This document shows, piece after piece, positions 10,311 through 18,668 of a stretch of DNA of 64,000 nucleotides (within the stretch, counting starts at the first letter, position 1; every line of letters begins with the position of its first letter). The notes under the pieces are model-generated. The model was not told the DNA's origin, searched no databases, and saw only the letters and a list, made by a program, of their open reading frames with translations. Origin of the DNA: Methylobacterium aquaticum (GTDB lineage: Bacteria > Pseudomonadota > Alphaproteobacteria > Rhizobiales > Beijerinckiaceae). Where the stretch lies: the NCBI RefSeq assembly GCF_016804325.1, contig NZ_CP043627.1, forward strand, positions 6,221,501 to 6,285,500, in the 5' to 3' direction. The position numbers were made by a program, and so were the translations under genes.

Positions 10311-10435
10311 GGGACCGGGGCCTCGGATCGAGGCCCCTCCCCCGCCCGCGATCGCACCAAAGAGCTTCCCACCCCGGTTCGCCGTGTCGCGGCCGGATAC
10401 CCCGCCAGACGACTAGACGACCTTAGGAGCATCAG

Positions 10436-10663
10436 ATGGATCCCGTTGCTGCGAAGTACATCGGCGCCGGCCTCGCCTGCCTCGGCATGGCGGGCGCCGC
10501 CATGGGCCTCGGCAACCTGTTCGGCCAGTTCTTCGCCGGCGCCCTGCGCAACCCCTCCGCGGCCGACAGCCAGCGCGCCAACCTGCTCCTCGGCTTCGCG
10601 CTGACCGAGGCGCTCGGCATCTTCTCGCTGCTCGTCGCGCTGCTGCTGCTGTTCGCCGTCTAA
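10436..10663 (+). CDS. atpE: F0F1 ATP synthase subunit c
   Basis: A 75-residue proteolipid, two helices joined by the polar RNPSAADSQ loop. The proton-carrying carboxylate is Glu58 in [17 protein letters not shown]. An AGGAGC ribosome site lies close upstream of the ATG. Several copies per complex are needed, so high expression is expected; the hairpins just downstream may matter for that. Confidence 0.97.
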   Translation: MDPVAAKYIGAGLACLGMAGAAMGLGNLFGQFFAGALRNPSAADSQRANLLLGFALTEALGIFSLLVALLLLFAV

Positions 10664-10699
10664 TCCCGGCGAGGATTACCGAGAAGAGGTGGTCCACCC

Positions 10700-10816
10700 G
10701 CGCACCGGGCCTTCACCCAAGGCTCCGGTGCGCGTGCGTTAAGTGCACCTCACAAAACTCCCGCTGCGCTGACGCCGCCATGAAGCGCGACGAGGGCGAA
10801 CGGGAGTTTCGTGAGG
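10700..10816 (+). other. Two hairpins between atpE and atpF'
   Basis: Stem 1 pairs GCGCACCGG (10700-10708) with CCGGTGCGC (10725-10733), with extra CCTT/AAGG pairing inside. Stem 2 pairs CCTCACAAAACTCCCG (10748-10763) with CGGGAGTTTCGTGAGG (10801-10816), one mismatch in 16. Neither has a U-tract. They may set mRNA processing or stability so that subunit c is made in excess over b and b'. Confidence 0.6.
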
Positions 10817-10941
10817 GACACTAAGGTCCCCTGTCACCACTTCGTGCAGCCGCCGCCCTGCGTAAGGCGTGGCGGCGCGACGGCCGGCCCGGCCGAGCGC
10901 TCGGCGGGAGCGCTTCGTCTCCCCCACACCCGGACGACACC

Positions 10942-11508
10942 ATGGCGCAGCCACACGCACCCGCCCCCCTCAAGGAGGGGCTGATTCACGAGCCGGCCTC
11001 CGAGCATGGCGGCGGCTTCCCGCCGTTCGAGAGCAGCACCTTCGTCGCGCAGACCCTCTGGCTCGCGCTCGCCTTCGGCCTGCTCTACTACCTGATGTCG
11101 AAGATCGCGCTGCCGCAGATCGCCGGCATCCTGCACGACCGGCAGGCCCGCCTCTCCGGCGACCTCGACCAGGCCGCCCGCGCCAAGGCCGAGGCCGACG
11201 GCGCCCGCGACACCTACGAGCGTGCGCTCAAGGACGCCCAGGACAAGGCCAAGGGTATCGCCCAGACCACCCGCGAGCAGCTCGCCTCCGAGGCCGAGAC
11301 CCGCCGCAAGTCCCTCGAGGCCGACCTGGCGACCAAGCTGGCCGAGGCCGAGACCCAGATCCGCACCCGCACCGCGACCGCGATGGGCAGCGTGCGCGAG
11401 GTGGCGGCCGACGCCGCGACCGCGATCGTCGAGCGCCTGACCGGCCAGGCGCCGGACCGGAGCGCCGTCGAGGCGGCCTACGACCGCACCGCCCAGACCG
11501 TGCACTGA
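10942..11508 (+). CDS. atpF': F0F1 ATP synthase subunit b'
   Basis: Peripheral stalk subunit, 188 residues: a Pro-rich N-terminus, one membrane helix ([21 protein letters not shown], about 37-57), then a long charged coiled coil rich in Ala, Glu, Lys and Arg. The [19 protein letters not shown] segment after the helix is typical of b'. Having both b' and b is characteristic of phototrophs and alphaproteobacteria. It is 19 bp before atpF. Confidence 0.93.
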   Translation: MAQPHAPAPLKEGLIHEPASEHGGGFPPFESSTFVAQTLWLALAFGLLYYLMSKIALPQIAGILHDRQARLSGDLDQAARAKAEADGARDTYERALKDAQDKAKGIAQTTREQLASEAETRRKSLEADLATKLAEAETQIRTRTATAMGSVREVAADAATAIVERLTGQAPDRSAVEAAYDRTAQTVH

Positions 11509-11527
11509 GCCGCAGGAGATCACCGAC

Positions 11528-12016
11528 ATGCTGTTCGATGCGGAATTCTGGGTCGCGGTCGCCTTCGTGGTGTTCTGCGGCATCGCCTGGAAGATGGGTC
11601 TGTTCGACCAGATCATCGGCGGGCTCGACAAGCGCGGCGAGCGCGTGCGCAAGGAGCTCGAGGAGGCCCGGCGCCTGCGCGAGGAGGCCGAGGTCGTCCT
11701 GGCGGATTACAAGCGCCGCCGCTCCGACGCCGAGCGCGAGGCCGCCGAGATCGTCGCCAACGCCCGCGCCGAGGCCGAGGCCGCCGCGGCCGAGGGCCAT
11801 GCCCGCCTGAACGAGTTCGTCGCCCGCCGCACCAAGGCGGCGGAGACCAAGATCGCCCAGGCCGAGGCCCAGGCCGCCGCCGACGTGCGGGCCGCCGCCG
11901 CGGAAGCCGCCGTGCGGGTCTCCGAGACCATCCTGCGCGAGAAGGTCAGCGGCGAGGCCGCGCAAGACCTGGTTCGCCGCAGCCTCGGCGAGGTCAGGAC
12001 CCGCCTGCGGGCCTGA
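11528..12016 (+). CDS. atpF: F0F1 ATP synthase subunit b
   Basis: Peripheral stalk subunit, 162 residues. It has one N-terminal membrane helix ([18 protein letters not shown]), then a coiled coil starting [25 protein letters not shown] lies upstream of the ATG. It is the last gene of the F0 cluster and is followed by a strong intrinsic terminator; the F1 genes are elsewhere, as usual in this class. Confidence 0.95.
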   Translation: MLFDAEFWVAVAFVVFCGIAWKMGLFDQIIGGLDKRGERVRKELEEARRLREEAEVVLADYKRRRSDAEREAAEIVANARAEAEAAAAEGHARLNEFVARRTKAAETKIAQAEAQAAADVRAAAAEAAVRVSETILREKVSGEAAQDLVRRSLGEVRTRLRA

Positions 12017-12047
12017 TCCCTCGCAGGATCCAACGCCGACGTCAGAG

Positions 12048-12074
12048 AGCCGCCTTCGGGCGGCTTTCTTTTTT
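12048..12074 (+). terminator. Intrinsic terminator of the atp operon
   Basis: AGCCGCC-TTCG-GGCGGCT stem-loop (12048-12065) followed by TTCTTTTTT. It lies 32 bases after the atpF stop. Confidence 0.92.
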
Positions 12075-12269
12075 GGGTCAAGACGAAAGCCCGACTGTTT
12101 CGTGACGCAAAGTCTGCGATTTCGTTCAGGAGAATTCTTTCAAGATATGACATCGGCGGGCGGGCCGGCATCCCTGAAGAGGTATAGAGGATACCGGTTT
12201 GACGGAGAGAGGATCGCCGTCCCCGGCTTTCTGTGTCATAGATTCGGGCGAATCATCGTCGAGCCCGTG

Positions 12270-12527
12270 ATGACCGTCTACTACTTCCACTTCCAGTCCG
12301 GCCACCGCCTGATCATGGACCCCGACGGCGTCGAGCTGCAGAGCACGGCCGACGCGCTGGAAGTGGCGGCCAAGCTGGCGGCCGGCCTGCTCGACGACCG
12401 CGAGATGTCCTGCGATTGGGCGCGCAGCGCCTTCCGGGTCGAGGACCAGCACCAGCGCCGCGTCTTCCGCCTGCCGTTGACGACCGTGCGGGACCGGGAC
12501 AACCGGAGTCGGGCGTTCGTGAATTAG
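12270..12527 (+). CDS. DUF6894-like small protein
   Basis: An 85-residue protein whose start (MTVYYFHFQSGHRLIMDPDG) has the layout of DUF6894: an aromatic beta strand, a D-x-x-G turn, then VELQSTADALEVAAKLAAGLL as a helix. DUF6894 genes are small, multi-copy and of unknown function in Methylobacterium and Bradyrhizobium. The frame is open back to 12102, but the family start fits ATG 12270. There is no obvious operon partner. Confidence 0.7.
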   Translation: MTVYYFHFQSGHRLIMDPDGVELQSTADALEVAAKLAAGLLDDREMSCDWARSAFRVEDQHQRRVFRLPLTTVRDRDNRSRAFVN

Positions 12528-12636
12528 GGGGTGATCGCGAAGCGGAATCACGCTCGTTCCGTCGTCGGAATCGATCGCCCGTCCTGCCTGTGAAGACCGA
12601 GGGATTTCGGCTCCCCGACGATCCTTCCACCCGCCA

Positions 12637-12740
12637 CGTCATTTCGGGGCCGCGCCAGCGGAGCCCGGAATCCAGAACCGCAGGTGGTCCAGGAAGAGGC
12701 GGAACAGCCTCCGCATGATCCTGAACTACCTGCGGTTCTG
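12637..12740. repeat. Palindromic repeat beside the IS110 gene
   Basis: The 38-bp unit 12637-12674 (CGTCATTTCGGGGCCGCGCC...) recurs inverted at 14206-14243. It abuts a 13-bp perfect inverted repeat, CAGAACCGCAGGT (12673-12685) with ACCTGCGGTTCTG (12728-12740). The rest of 12528-12816 holds no gene I can support. Confidence 0.75.
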
Positions 12741-12816
12741 ATGGTGTGGACGGCCCCCCGATCGGCATCAGTGTGCCAGAATGAGGTCGTTGGGATCTCA
12801 TCCGAGGAGGCCGTCC

Positions 12817-13869
12817 ATGACCGAGGTTACCCGCATTGGGCTGGATACGTCCAAGGGAAGTTTTCAGCTGCACGGCGTCGATGCGTCCGAGGCTGTGGTC
12901 CTGAAGCAGAAGCTGACCCGGACCAAGATGCAGGAGTTCTTCGAGAAGCAGCCGGCCTGCCTGGTGGTGCTGGAGGCCTGTGCGGCGTCGCACGACTGGG
13001 CCCGCACGCTGGGGGCGATGGGCCACACGGTCCGGCTGATCGCTCCGCAATTGGTCAAGCCCTACGTGCTGCGCTCCAAGAACGACGCCCGGGATGCGGC
13101 AGCCCTGTGCGAGGCAGCCAGCCGGCCGCAGATGCGTTACGTGCCGGTCAAGACGCCCGAGCAGCAGGCCGCGCAGATGCTGGCGGGCCTGCGCGAGCAG
13201 CGGCTGAAGCGGCGCACCCAGATCAGCAACAGCCTGCGCGGCTACGCGGCCGAGTTCGGGCTCACGGTCCCGCAGGGTCTGGCCCATCTCGCGGACCTGG
13301 CGGAGCGCTTCGCGAAGGAGCCGGCAGTGCCGGACCTGGCCCGCACGCTGTTTGCGGATCTATGGGAGGAGTACCAGGATGCTGACGAGCGGGTGCAAGA
13401 GGCTGACCGCCAGCTCAAGCTCTGGCAGCGGGAGAACACGACCTACCAGCGGCTGAGCGAGGTGCCGGGGCTGGGTCCGGTCGCCTCGGCGTTGCTGGTG
13501 ATGAAGACGCCCGATCCCGCGGCGTTCGACAGCGGCCGGGACTTCGCGGCGTGGCTGGGCCTGACGCCCAAGGACCACTCGACGGCGGGCCGCCAGCGGC
13601 TAGGCGGGATCACGCGAGCGGGTGACGAGCAGTTGCGCAGCGTGCTGGTGGCTGGCGCGATGGCGGTGTTGCGTCACCACAAGCCGGGCAGCGGCGGGCT
13701 GAAAGGCTGGCTGACGGGGCTTCTGGCACGCAAGCCGATGAAGGTGGTGGCGGTGGCGCTGGCCAACAAGCTGGCGCGGATTGCCTGGCGTCTTCTGGTG
13801 AGCGGGGGCTCGTACGACCCGGCCTGGGCCGGCGCTGCTGTGGGCGGGGCTGCGCCGGCCCAGGCCTGA
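12817..13869 (+). CDS. IS110-family transposase
   Basis: A 350-residue DEDD transposase. The N-terminal RuvC-like domain has IGLDTSKGSF (Asp10), VVLEACAAS and KNDARDAAAL. The C-terminal transposase_20 domain has the helix-hairpin-helix VPGLGPVASALLV and FAAWLGLTPKDHSTAGR with the conserved serine region. Start ATG 12817 has GAGGAGG 7-13 bases upstream. Such elements lack terminal inverted repeats and often target repeats, so exact ends cannot be set; palindromic repeat copies lie on both sides (12637-12740 and 14206-14243). It appears intact. Confidence 0.92.
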   Translation: MTEVTRIGLDTSKGSFQLHGVDASEAVVLKQKLTRTKMQEFFEKQPACLVVLEACAASHDWARTLGAMGHTVRLIAPQLVKPYVLRSKNDARDAAALCEAASRPQMRYVPVKTPEQQAAQMLAGLREQRLKRRTQISNSLRGYAAEFGLTVPQGLAHLADLAERFAKEPAVPDLARTLFADLWEEYQDADERVQEADRQLKLWQRENTTYQRLSEVPGLGPVASALLVMKTPDPAAFDSGRDFAAWLGLTPKDHSTAGRQRLGGITRAGDEQLRSVLVAGAMAVLRHHKPGSGGLKGWLTGLLARKPMKVVAVALANKLARIAWRLLVSGGSYDPAWAGAAVGGAAPAQA

Positions 13870-14307
13870 TCGGGGGTAGGATCTGATCGGGAGCAGGGCT
13901 TGGCAGTATAGCAGGGCCTGGCAGTATTGTCGGCGAGGCGAGGTCAGCGCGGATTGAAGGAGTTTGGGAGCCGGTGAGGCGCCCGTGAGCTTGCAAGCAG
14001 AAGATGAGTGGTCGGCTACGCTGTCTGTGACGCGCGAAAAATCCGTGGAATCCAGGGGCCGTTCGAGGCCGTGTTTCTGATGGGAGAGCGTGTCGCGAAC
14101 CACCATTTTGGCCGCGGCCCCAGGGCCGCACCAAGGCCGGACATATGGATGCAACGCGAAAGCTTGGCCGGAATTTTCCGCTTGCGAGAAGGGGCCGTCC
14201 ACATATGGATTCCGGGCTCCGCTGGCGCGGCCCCGGAATGACGACGAGGGTGTCACGTCCGCCCGCCCGATCAACCTGGACAGGATCGCCAGCAATCGGC
14301 GCCTCAG
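13870..14307. other. Non-coding stretch after the IS110 gene
   Basis: I see no supportable gene. Near 13900 it holds a short tandem of GGCTTGGCAGTATAGCAG and GGCCTGGCAGTATTG, possibly the IS110 right end. Further on are repeat-derived fragments with CATATGGAT motifs at about 14142 and 14202. Confidence 0.5.
14206..14243. repeat. Inverted copy of the 38-bp palindromic repeat unit
   Basis: The reverse complement matches 12637-12674 at all but one position. Together the two copies bracket the IS110 gene in opposite orientation. Confidence 0.8.
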
Positions 14308-14340
14308 AGCCGGCAGCGGATCTGGTCGGTCCAGAAGCGC
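14308..14340. repeat. attL-like direct repeat (duplicate ldtR 3' end)
   Basis: AGCCGG-C-AGCGGATCTGGTC...GAAGCGC matches 33989-34021 at 32 of 33 positions in the same orientation. Read on the minus strand it encodes RFWTDQIRCRL-stop, the C-terminus of the MarR regulator whose intact gene is at 33985-34500. This is the footprint left when an element integrates into the 3' end of a gene. Confidence 0.75.
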
Positions 14341-14516
14341 CCGCATGTCGGGTGTACCCAATATGTCAAACGGCATCGGAACGGGACCCCTGATCGGCGT
14401 CCAATCGGGCCCCCTTGTTGAGCATGCGCGACGCCCCTGCTCAGCCCGGCGAAGCGGGTCGGGGTGGCGCAGCCGGGCTGAGCAGGGGGCCAGGATGAGC
14501 CGCGCACAGGCCGCCC

Positions 14517-15251
14517 TCACGCCCGGTTCTTGAAGCGCCAGCTCTCGTTGCCGGTCTCGACGATCTCGCAGTGGTGGGTCAGCCGATCGAGCAGTGCCGT
14601 CGTCATCTTGGCGTCGCCGGCAAACACGCTCGGCCACTCCCCGAACGCCAGGTTGGTCGTCACCACGATCGAGGTGGTCTCGTAGAGCCGGCTGATCAGG
14701 TGGAACAGCAGCTGACCGCCCGACTGCGCGAACGGCAGGTAGCCGAGTTCGTCCAGCACCACCAGGTCGGGCCGGGCGAGGTGGTCGGCGATGCGGCCCT
14801 GCCGGCCGGCTCGCGCCTCGGCCTCGAGCCGGTTGACGAGGTCGACCACGTTGTAGAACCGGGCCCGCGCCCCGTCCCGGATGCACGACCGGGCGACCGC
14901 GATGGCCAGGTGCGTCTTGCCCGTGCCGGTGCCGCCCACCAGCACGACGTTGCGCTGGTGGGCCAGGAACTCGCCGCCGCAGAGGTCGCGCACCAGACCT
15001 TCGTTGATCGGCGTCCCGGCAAAGGCGAACTCGGCGAGGTCCTTGGCCAGGGGCAGCTTGGCAATCGTCATCTGGTAGCGGATCGAGCGCGCCTGCTTCT
15101 CGCTGATCTCGGCCTGCAACAGGTCGCCGACGATCTGCTGCGGTTCGTGGCTGCGCTTGAGGGCGACCTTGATGATCTCGTCGTAGGCCGCCTTCATCCC
15201 GAACAGCTTCAGCTCGCCCATGGTGGCGAGGATCTGCTGACGTTCCATCAT
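14517..15251 (-). CDS. istB: IS21 helper ATPase IstB
   Basis: A 244-residue AAA+ ATPase that assists the IstA transposase in target selection. Walker [10 protein letters not shown], Walker [13 protein letters not shown] and the IS21-type [14 protein letters not shown] are all present. It overlaps the end of istA (ATGATGA), so the two are translationally coupled. The same frame is open to 16085, but only the part from 15251 has IstB homology. Its last 19 residues recur, fused to a methyltransferase, at 30473-30537. Confidence 0.94.
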   Translation of the reverse strand: MMERQQILATMGELKLFGMKAAYDEIIKVALKRSHEPQQIVGDLLQAEISEKQARSIRYQMTIAKLPLAKDLAEFAFAGTPINEGLVRDLCGGEFLAHQRNVVLVGGTGTGKTHLAIAVARSCIRDGARARFYNVVDLVNRLEAEARAGRQGRIADHLARPDLVVLDELGYLPFAQSGGQLLFHLISRLYETTSIVVTTNLAFGEWPSVFAGDAKMTTALLDRLTHHCEIVETGNESWRFKNRA

Positions 15252-16747
15252 GGGGCTCTCCTCAGGCTGTCGTAGCGGGCACAGTCGGCGACCGGCTCGT
15301 GGCGCAGCCGCAGGCTCTCGGGCGTCAGCAGCGAGACGGGCGCGGGCGGCTCCCGCTGGCGGGCCAGGATGTTGAGCACCACGTCGGCCGAGTGCACGCC
15401 CTCGCGCAGTGCCTCGGCGCTGGCCGCTTCGACCGCGGAGAGGCCGTCGCCGAGCACGGCGGTGAGGATCTCGACCATCTGGCGGTCGCCGTCGGCGCTG
15501 CCGGCGAGCTTGCGGCGGATCCGTTCGAGGGCGGCGGGCAGGACCCAGTCCTTGAACGGTGCGCCGTTGCGCAGCGCGCCGGGCTTGCGGGCGAGCACGG
15601 GGACGTAGTGCCAGGGGTCGAACACCGTCTGGCCGCGTCCGAAGGCCCGCGGGTGCTCGGCGACGACGCGTCCGTCCTGGCGGATCTCGATGCGCTCGGC
15701 ATAGGCGCGCACCTCGACCGGGCGACCGATGGCCGAGGCCATGACCGAGTACTTGTTGTTGTCGAAGCGCACCAGGCAGGTCGAGGACACGGCCGCCGGG
15801 ACGGCGTGGAAGCCGTCGAAGCGTCCGGCGTAGGGGACCAGGGCTCCCCGTTCGGCTTCGAAGGCCTGCCAGATCGTCAGTTCGCGCTGCTCGGGATGCG
15901 GGTGGGCCTTGGCGTAGGCGACGACCCCGTCGAGCAGCAGGGCGTTGAGCTCGTCGTAGCTTCTCACCCGGACGCGCGGGGTGAACAGGCGCTCGCGCAC
16001 CAGCCCGACCTGGTTCTCGACCTGCCCCTTCTCCCAGCCTGACGCGGGCGTGCAGGCCACGGGCTCGACGAGGTAGTGCGAGCACATCTGCAGGAAGCGG
16101 CGGTTGTAGGCGCGCTCGCGCCCGACGAAGATCGTCTCGACCGCGGTCTTCATGTTGTCGTAGATGCCCCGCTGGCAGGTGCCGCGGAAGAAGGCGAACG
16201 CCCGGTCGTGGGCGTCGAAGACCATCTCCTGGCTCTCGCGCGGATAGGCCCGCACGAACAGCATGCGCGAGTGGCAGAGCCGGACGTGGGCGACCTTGAC
16301 CGTCGTGGTGACGCCGGCGATCAGCACGATCTCGTGGCTCCAGTCGAACTGGTAGGCCTCACCCGGGGCGAAGGCGAGTGGCACGAAGGCGGGAGCCGTC
16401 ACGCTGGCCTGCTGGCGCTTCCACGTCTTGGCGTAGCGGCGGACGGCATCATAGCCGCCCTCGTAGCCGAGCCCCCGCAGCGCCTCGAAGATACGGGTCA
16501 GCGTCAGCCGCTCCCGCGCCGGCTTCCCCGTATTGGCCGCCAGCATCCGGTCGAGCTCGTCGCGCCAGGGCCCGAGCTTGGGTGCAGGCTGGACGCTGCG
16601 GGTGTAGCGGAAGGCAGTTGCCTCCGAGCGGATCACCTTCCTGACGACCTTGCGGGAGAGCTTCAGCTCCCGGCAGATCTGCTTGATCGGCTTATGCTGC
16701 ACGAAGTACGCGCGGCGGATCTTCGCGACCGTCTCCACGACCAACAT
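15248..16747 (-). CDS. istA: IS21 transposase IstA
   Basis: A 499-residue transposase. It has an N-terminal HTH ([19 protein letters not shown]) and a DDE core with [16 protein letters not shown] and GWEKGQVEN, followed by the Mu-type C-terminal domain ([20 protein letters not shown]). It is full length and unbroken. It carries out cut-and-paste of the element together with IstB. Confidence 0.95.
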   Translation of the reverse strand: MLVVETVAKIRRAYFVQHKPIKQICRELKLSRKVVRKVIRSEATAFRYTRSVQPAPKLGPWRDELDRMLAANTGKPARERLTLTRIFEALRGLGYEGGYDAVRRYAKTWKRQQASVTAPAFVPLAFAPGEAYQFDWSHEIVLIAGVTTTVKVAHVRLCHSRMLFVRAYPRESQEMVFDAHDRAFAFFRGTCQRGIYDNMKTAVETIFVGRERAYNRRFLQMCSHYLVEPVACTPASGWEKGQVENQVGLVRERLFTPRVRVRSYDELNALLLDGVVAYAKAHPHPEQRELTIWQAFEAERGALVPYAGRFDGFHAVPAAVSSTCLVRFDNNKYSVMASAIGRPVEVRAYAERIEIRQDGRVVAEHPRAFGRGQTVFDPWHYVPVLARKPGALRNGAPFKDWVLPAALERIRRKLAGSADGDRQMVEILTAVLGDGLSAVEAASAEALREGVHSADVVLNILARQREPPAPVSLLTPESLRLRHEPVADCARYDSLRRAP

Positions 16748-16857
16748 CCTCCGCGAGCCTCCCGTTCCGAATGCGGGAGGCAGTCTGGATGAAGTATCCT
16801 GGGGGTCCCGTTTGGACGCCGATCACCCCGGAAACGGGGTCCTTATTCCACGCCTAA

Positions 16858-17313
16858 TCACAGGCGGTACTTCAGCTCCTTCAGCTGCACATCGTAGTGG
16901 CCTTCCAGTGCCCGGCTGGCCTGGAAACCCATGATGGCCTGGCCGTTCTGGTCATAGAGCACCCGGCCCGAGGCGTCCGGCGGCGTGTGGTCCGGCATTT
17001 CCTCGCGGAATGGCCGCGCAGGCGGCAACGACTCCGGCGGAGCGATACGTATAACGGGCGGTTCAGTCGGACCGGGCTTTGCCTTCTTGGATGGCCTCCC
17101 GCCCCGGAGGCCATCCATGGTCCCCGTCTTATCGGTAAAGGTAGCCCATTCGTCCCGCAGCAGGGAGAGGAGGATCTTGGGCTTGCCAGCCTGATCCTTG
17201 ACAACGCATTTCGTCAGCCGACCGGCGATGATGGCATTTTGAACCGCGGTATGGCTTCGACCAATCTCCCTTGCAGCTTGCAAAACTGAAACTGGCTTTT
17301 CGGAATGTTTCAC
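16858..17313 (-). CDS. Nu1-like phage terminase small subunit, probably truncated
   Basis: A 151-residue protein whose N-terminus (VSVLQAAREIGRSHTAVQNAIIAGRL) is a helix-turn-helix of the type that starts Nu1-like small terminases and other phage DNA-binding proteins. A proline-rich linker follows, then SRALEGHYDVQLKELKYRL, which in relatives leads into further sequence. The stop lies 8 bp from the IS21 end, so the 3' part was probably removed by the insertion or a linked deletion. The family call is tentative; no large terminase remains. Confidence 0.45.
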   Translation of the reverse strand: MKHSEKPVSVLQAAREIGRSHTAVQNAIIAGRLTKCVVKDQAGKPKILLSLLRDEWATFTDKTGTMDGLRGGRPSKKAKPGPTEPPVIRIAPPESLPPARPFREEMPDHTPPDASGRVLYDQNGQAIMGFQASRALEGHYDVQLKELKYRL

Positions 17314-17570
17314 GGGGGCTTTTGCAATGGTCTTTTTGGCTCCCAGACTATCCTAGGGCCCTTTTAAACTGCCTTTCAAATTGCAAGTTTGTAAGTTGCA
17401 ATTTTAGAATTACAAACCCCTAAAATGGCTGTCGCTGGCGATGTTTCGCGCCGCGCGGCACCCGCATAGGATTTCGCCCCAGAAGGACCCAAACGCCCCC
17501 TGTTTGACTTTCATATCTAGGCTCACCATCTATCACCCACCACCGTAAAAATAAGCCACAGAGGCGCACA

Positions 17571-17828
17571 ATGGCTCATGTCTATTATGGTATTGACCGC
17601 CAACGTAAAGAGATCGTCCGCGTAACCCATGAAGGGGACTATCTAAGCACAGGCACCCAAGGCACTGACTATCGGGCAGTGCTATTCGATAAGAGCCGCG
17701 GTGTTAAAAGTGAGATTATGATTAAGTTCAACCTTATTGAACTTATCGACTCTCCCCTGCGATTCGAGCAATTGGCGTCTTTTAAGCAGGAGTTGGAGGC
17801 TTTGAGGCAGAAGCTTTCTACAATGTAA
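17571..17828 (+). CDS. Hypothetical small protein
   Basis: An 85-residue protein in clearly AT-richer DNA. The N-terminal half is beta-rich (MAHVYYGIDRQRKEIVRVT). The C-terminus is a charged helix (FEQLASFKQELEALRQKLS) that could be a short coiled coil. I do not recognise the family. It stands alone between two minus-strand phage-type genes; 17314-17570 upstream is AT-rich and without a gene. Confidence 0.55.
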   Translation: MAHVYYGIDRQRKEIVRVTHEGDYLSTGTQGTDYRAVLFDKSRGVKSEIMIKFNLIELIDSPLRFEQLASFKQELEALRQKLSTM

Positions 17829-17835
17829 GCGGGCC

Positions 17836-18456
17836 TTACCTCTTAGTGGCTAACGCCTTGGCCAGCTCCTGGCCAAACCGCCAATCATAGGTACGGGCCA
17901 CGGTGGCCTCAACAATTTGATGGAAGGGCCATAGCCCTTTCACCTTGATACTATCCCGCAGCACATACTGCAGCGAAAGCCCCGTCTTACCTGGCCCGGT
18001 GCGACGGAACACAGCCTGGCGACCGGCGAGCTTACCCTTCTTCACGTTCATCAGAAAATAGGCCTGCCGCTTGCGGCGAAGCAGTGCACCCGGCCACTTG
18101 GAGCGGGGTGTGAGCATGGACAGAGGCGAGCGCACGTCTACAGGCAGGCCCAGCTTCTTGCCGGTCGCAGCCCGCTTAAGCCCTCCCTCGGCCTGGCGGG
18201 CCATGAAGCCATCCCTGGTGGCGACGACGGCAGCGATGGGCCATGTGCTCTTCCGGGCTGGCTCATGAACGATCCCACGGCTCACCCAGCCACTACGGAT
18301 GGTGAAGTAGCCACGCAGGCCGCTGCGCAGCTCGGCCTTGGCGTCCTGAGAAACACGGGTAAGCGTCACGGCAGTGGCAAAGGGGATCTGCCGACGAGCC
18401 GCCGCATCGAGGTCAGCGGCAACCTTCGTGGCATTGTTGGTGATCGTGACCTTCAC
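17836..18456 (-). CDS. Phage minor tail protein Z-like
   Basis: The N-terminal pattern KVTITNNATKVAADLDAAARRQIPFATAVTLTRV, an alpha-helical region leading to a P-F-A-T-A motif, resembles tail-component Z/gp10-type proteins that open with paired amphipathic helices and PFATA-L. The rest is basic with many Lys/Arg. The open frame reaches 18492; GTG 18456 (VKVTITNN) is a natural start by homology. It is one of several phage structural remnants in the island. Confidence 0.45.
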   Translation of the reverse strand: MKVTITNNATKVAADLDAAARRQIPFATAVTLTRVSQDAKAELRSGLRGYFTIRSGWVSRGIVHEPARKSTWPIAAVVATRDGFMARQAEGGLKRAATGKKLGLPVDVRSPLSMLTPRSKWPGALLRRKRQAYFLMNVKKGKLAGRQAVFRRTGPGKTGLSLQYVLRDSIKVKGLWPFHQIVEATVARTYDWRFGQELAKALATKR

Positions 18457-18668
18457 CCTGTGAAGGGTAAGGCAGCAGCGGGATTCTCGCAAGATTTACA
18501 ATGATCTATGCCGTCGTGAGCAATGACGGAAGATGGTAGGCGGGCACTTTATCAACAGGATTCGTATATTTACGACCCTGGTCTCGGTGGCATCTCACGC
18601 GGCCAATCACCACCTTATCTAACTCATCCGCCCATCCCCTTCCGGTCTCCAGTGCGGCTAGGCTGACA

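Larger units (their letters stand above)
14364..16850 (-). mobile_element. IS21-family insertion sequence
   Basis: A complete element with istA and istB on the minus strand. The istB-side end is TGTCAAACGGCATCGG at 14364, confirmed by the identical end of the remnant at 30473-30690. The istA-side end is about 16850 (CCTTATTCCA), judged from the shared subterminal TTGGACGCCGATCA (14410 side inverted, 16812 side direct). A 16-bp stem CCCTGCTCAGCCCGGC/GCCGGGCTGAGCAGGG (about 14435-14486) lies between istB and the end. Flanking bases do not form a target duplication. Confidence 0.85.

Noticed and set aside
14016..14533. Several short frames around the IS21 end
   Set aside because: They read through repeat and IS terminal sequence, and the same text recurs at 30547-30843 as non-coding IS DNA.
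15252..16085. Long minus-strand frame joined upstream of istB (to 16085)
   Set aside because: This part is the Arg-rich shadow of istA in another frame. Only 14517-15251 has IstB homology.
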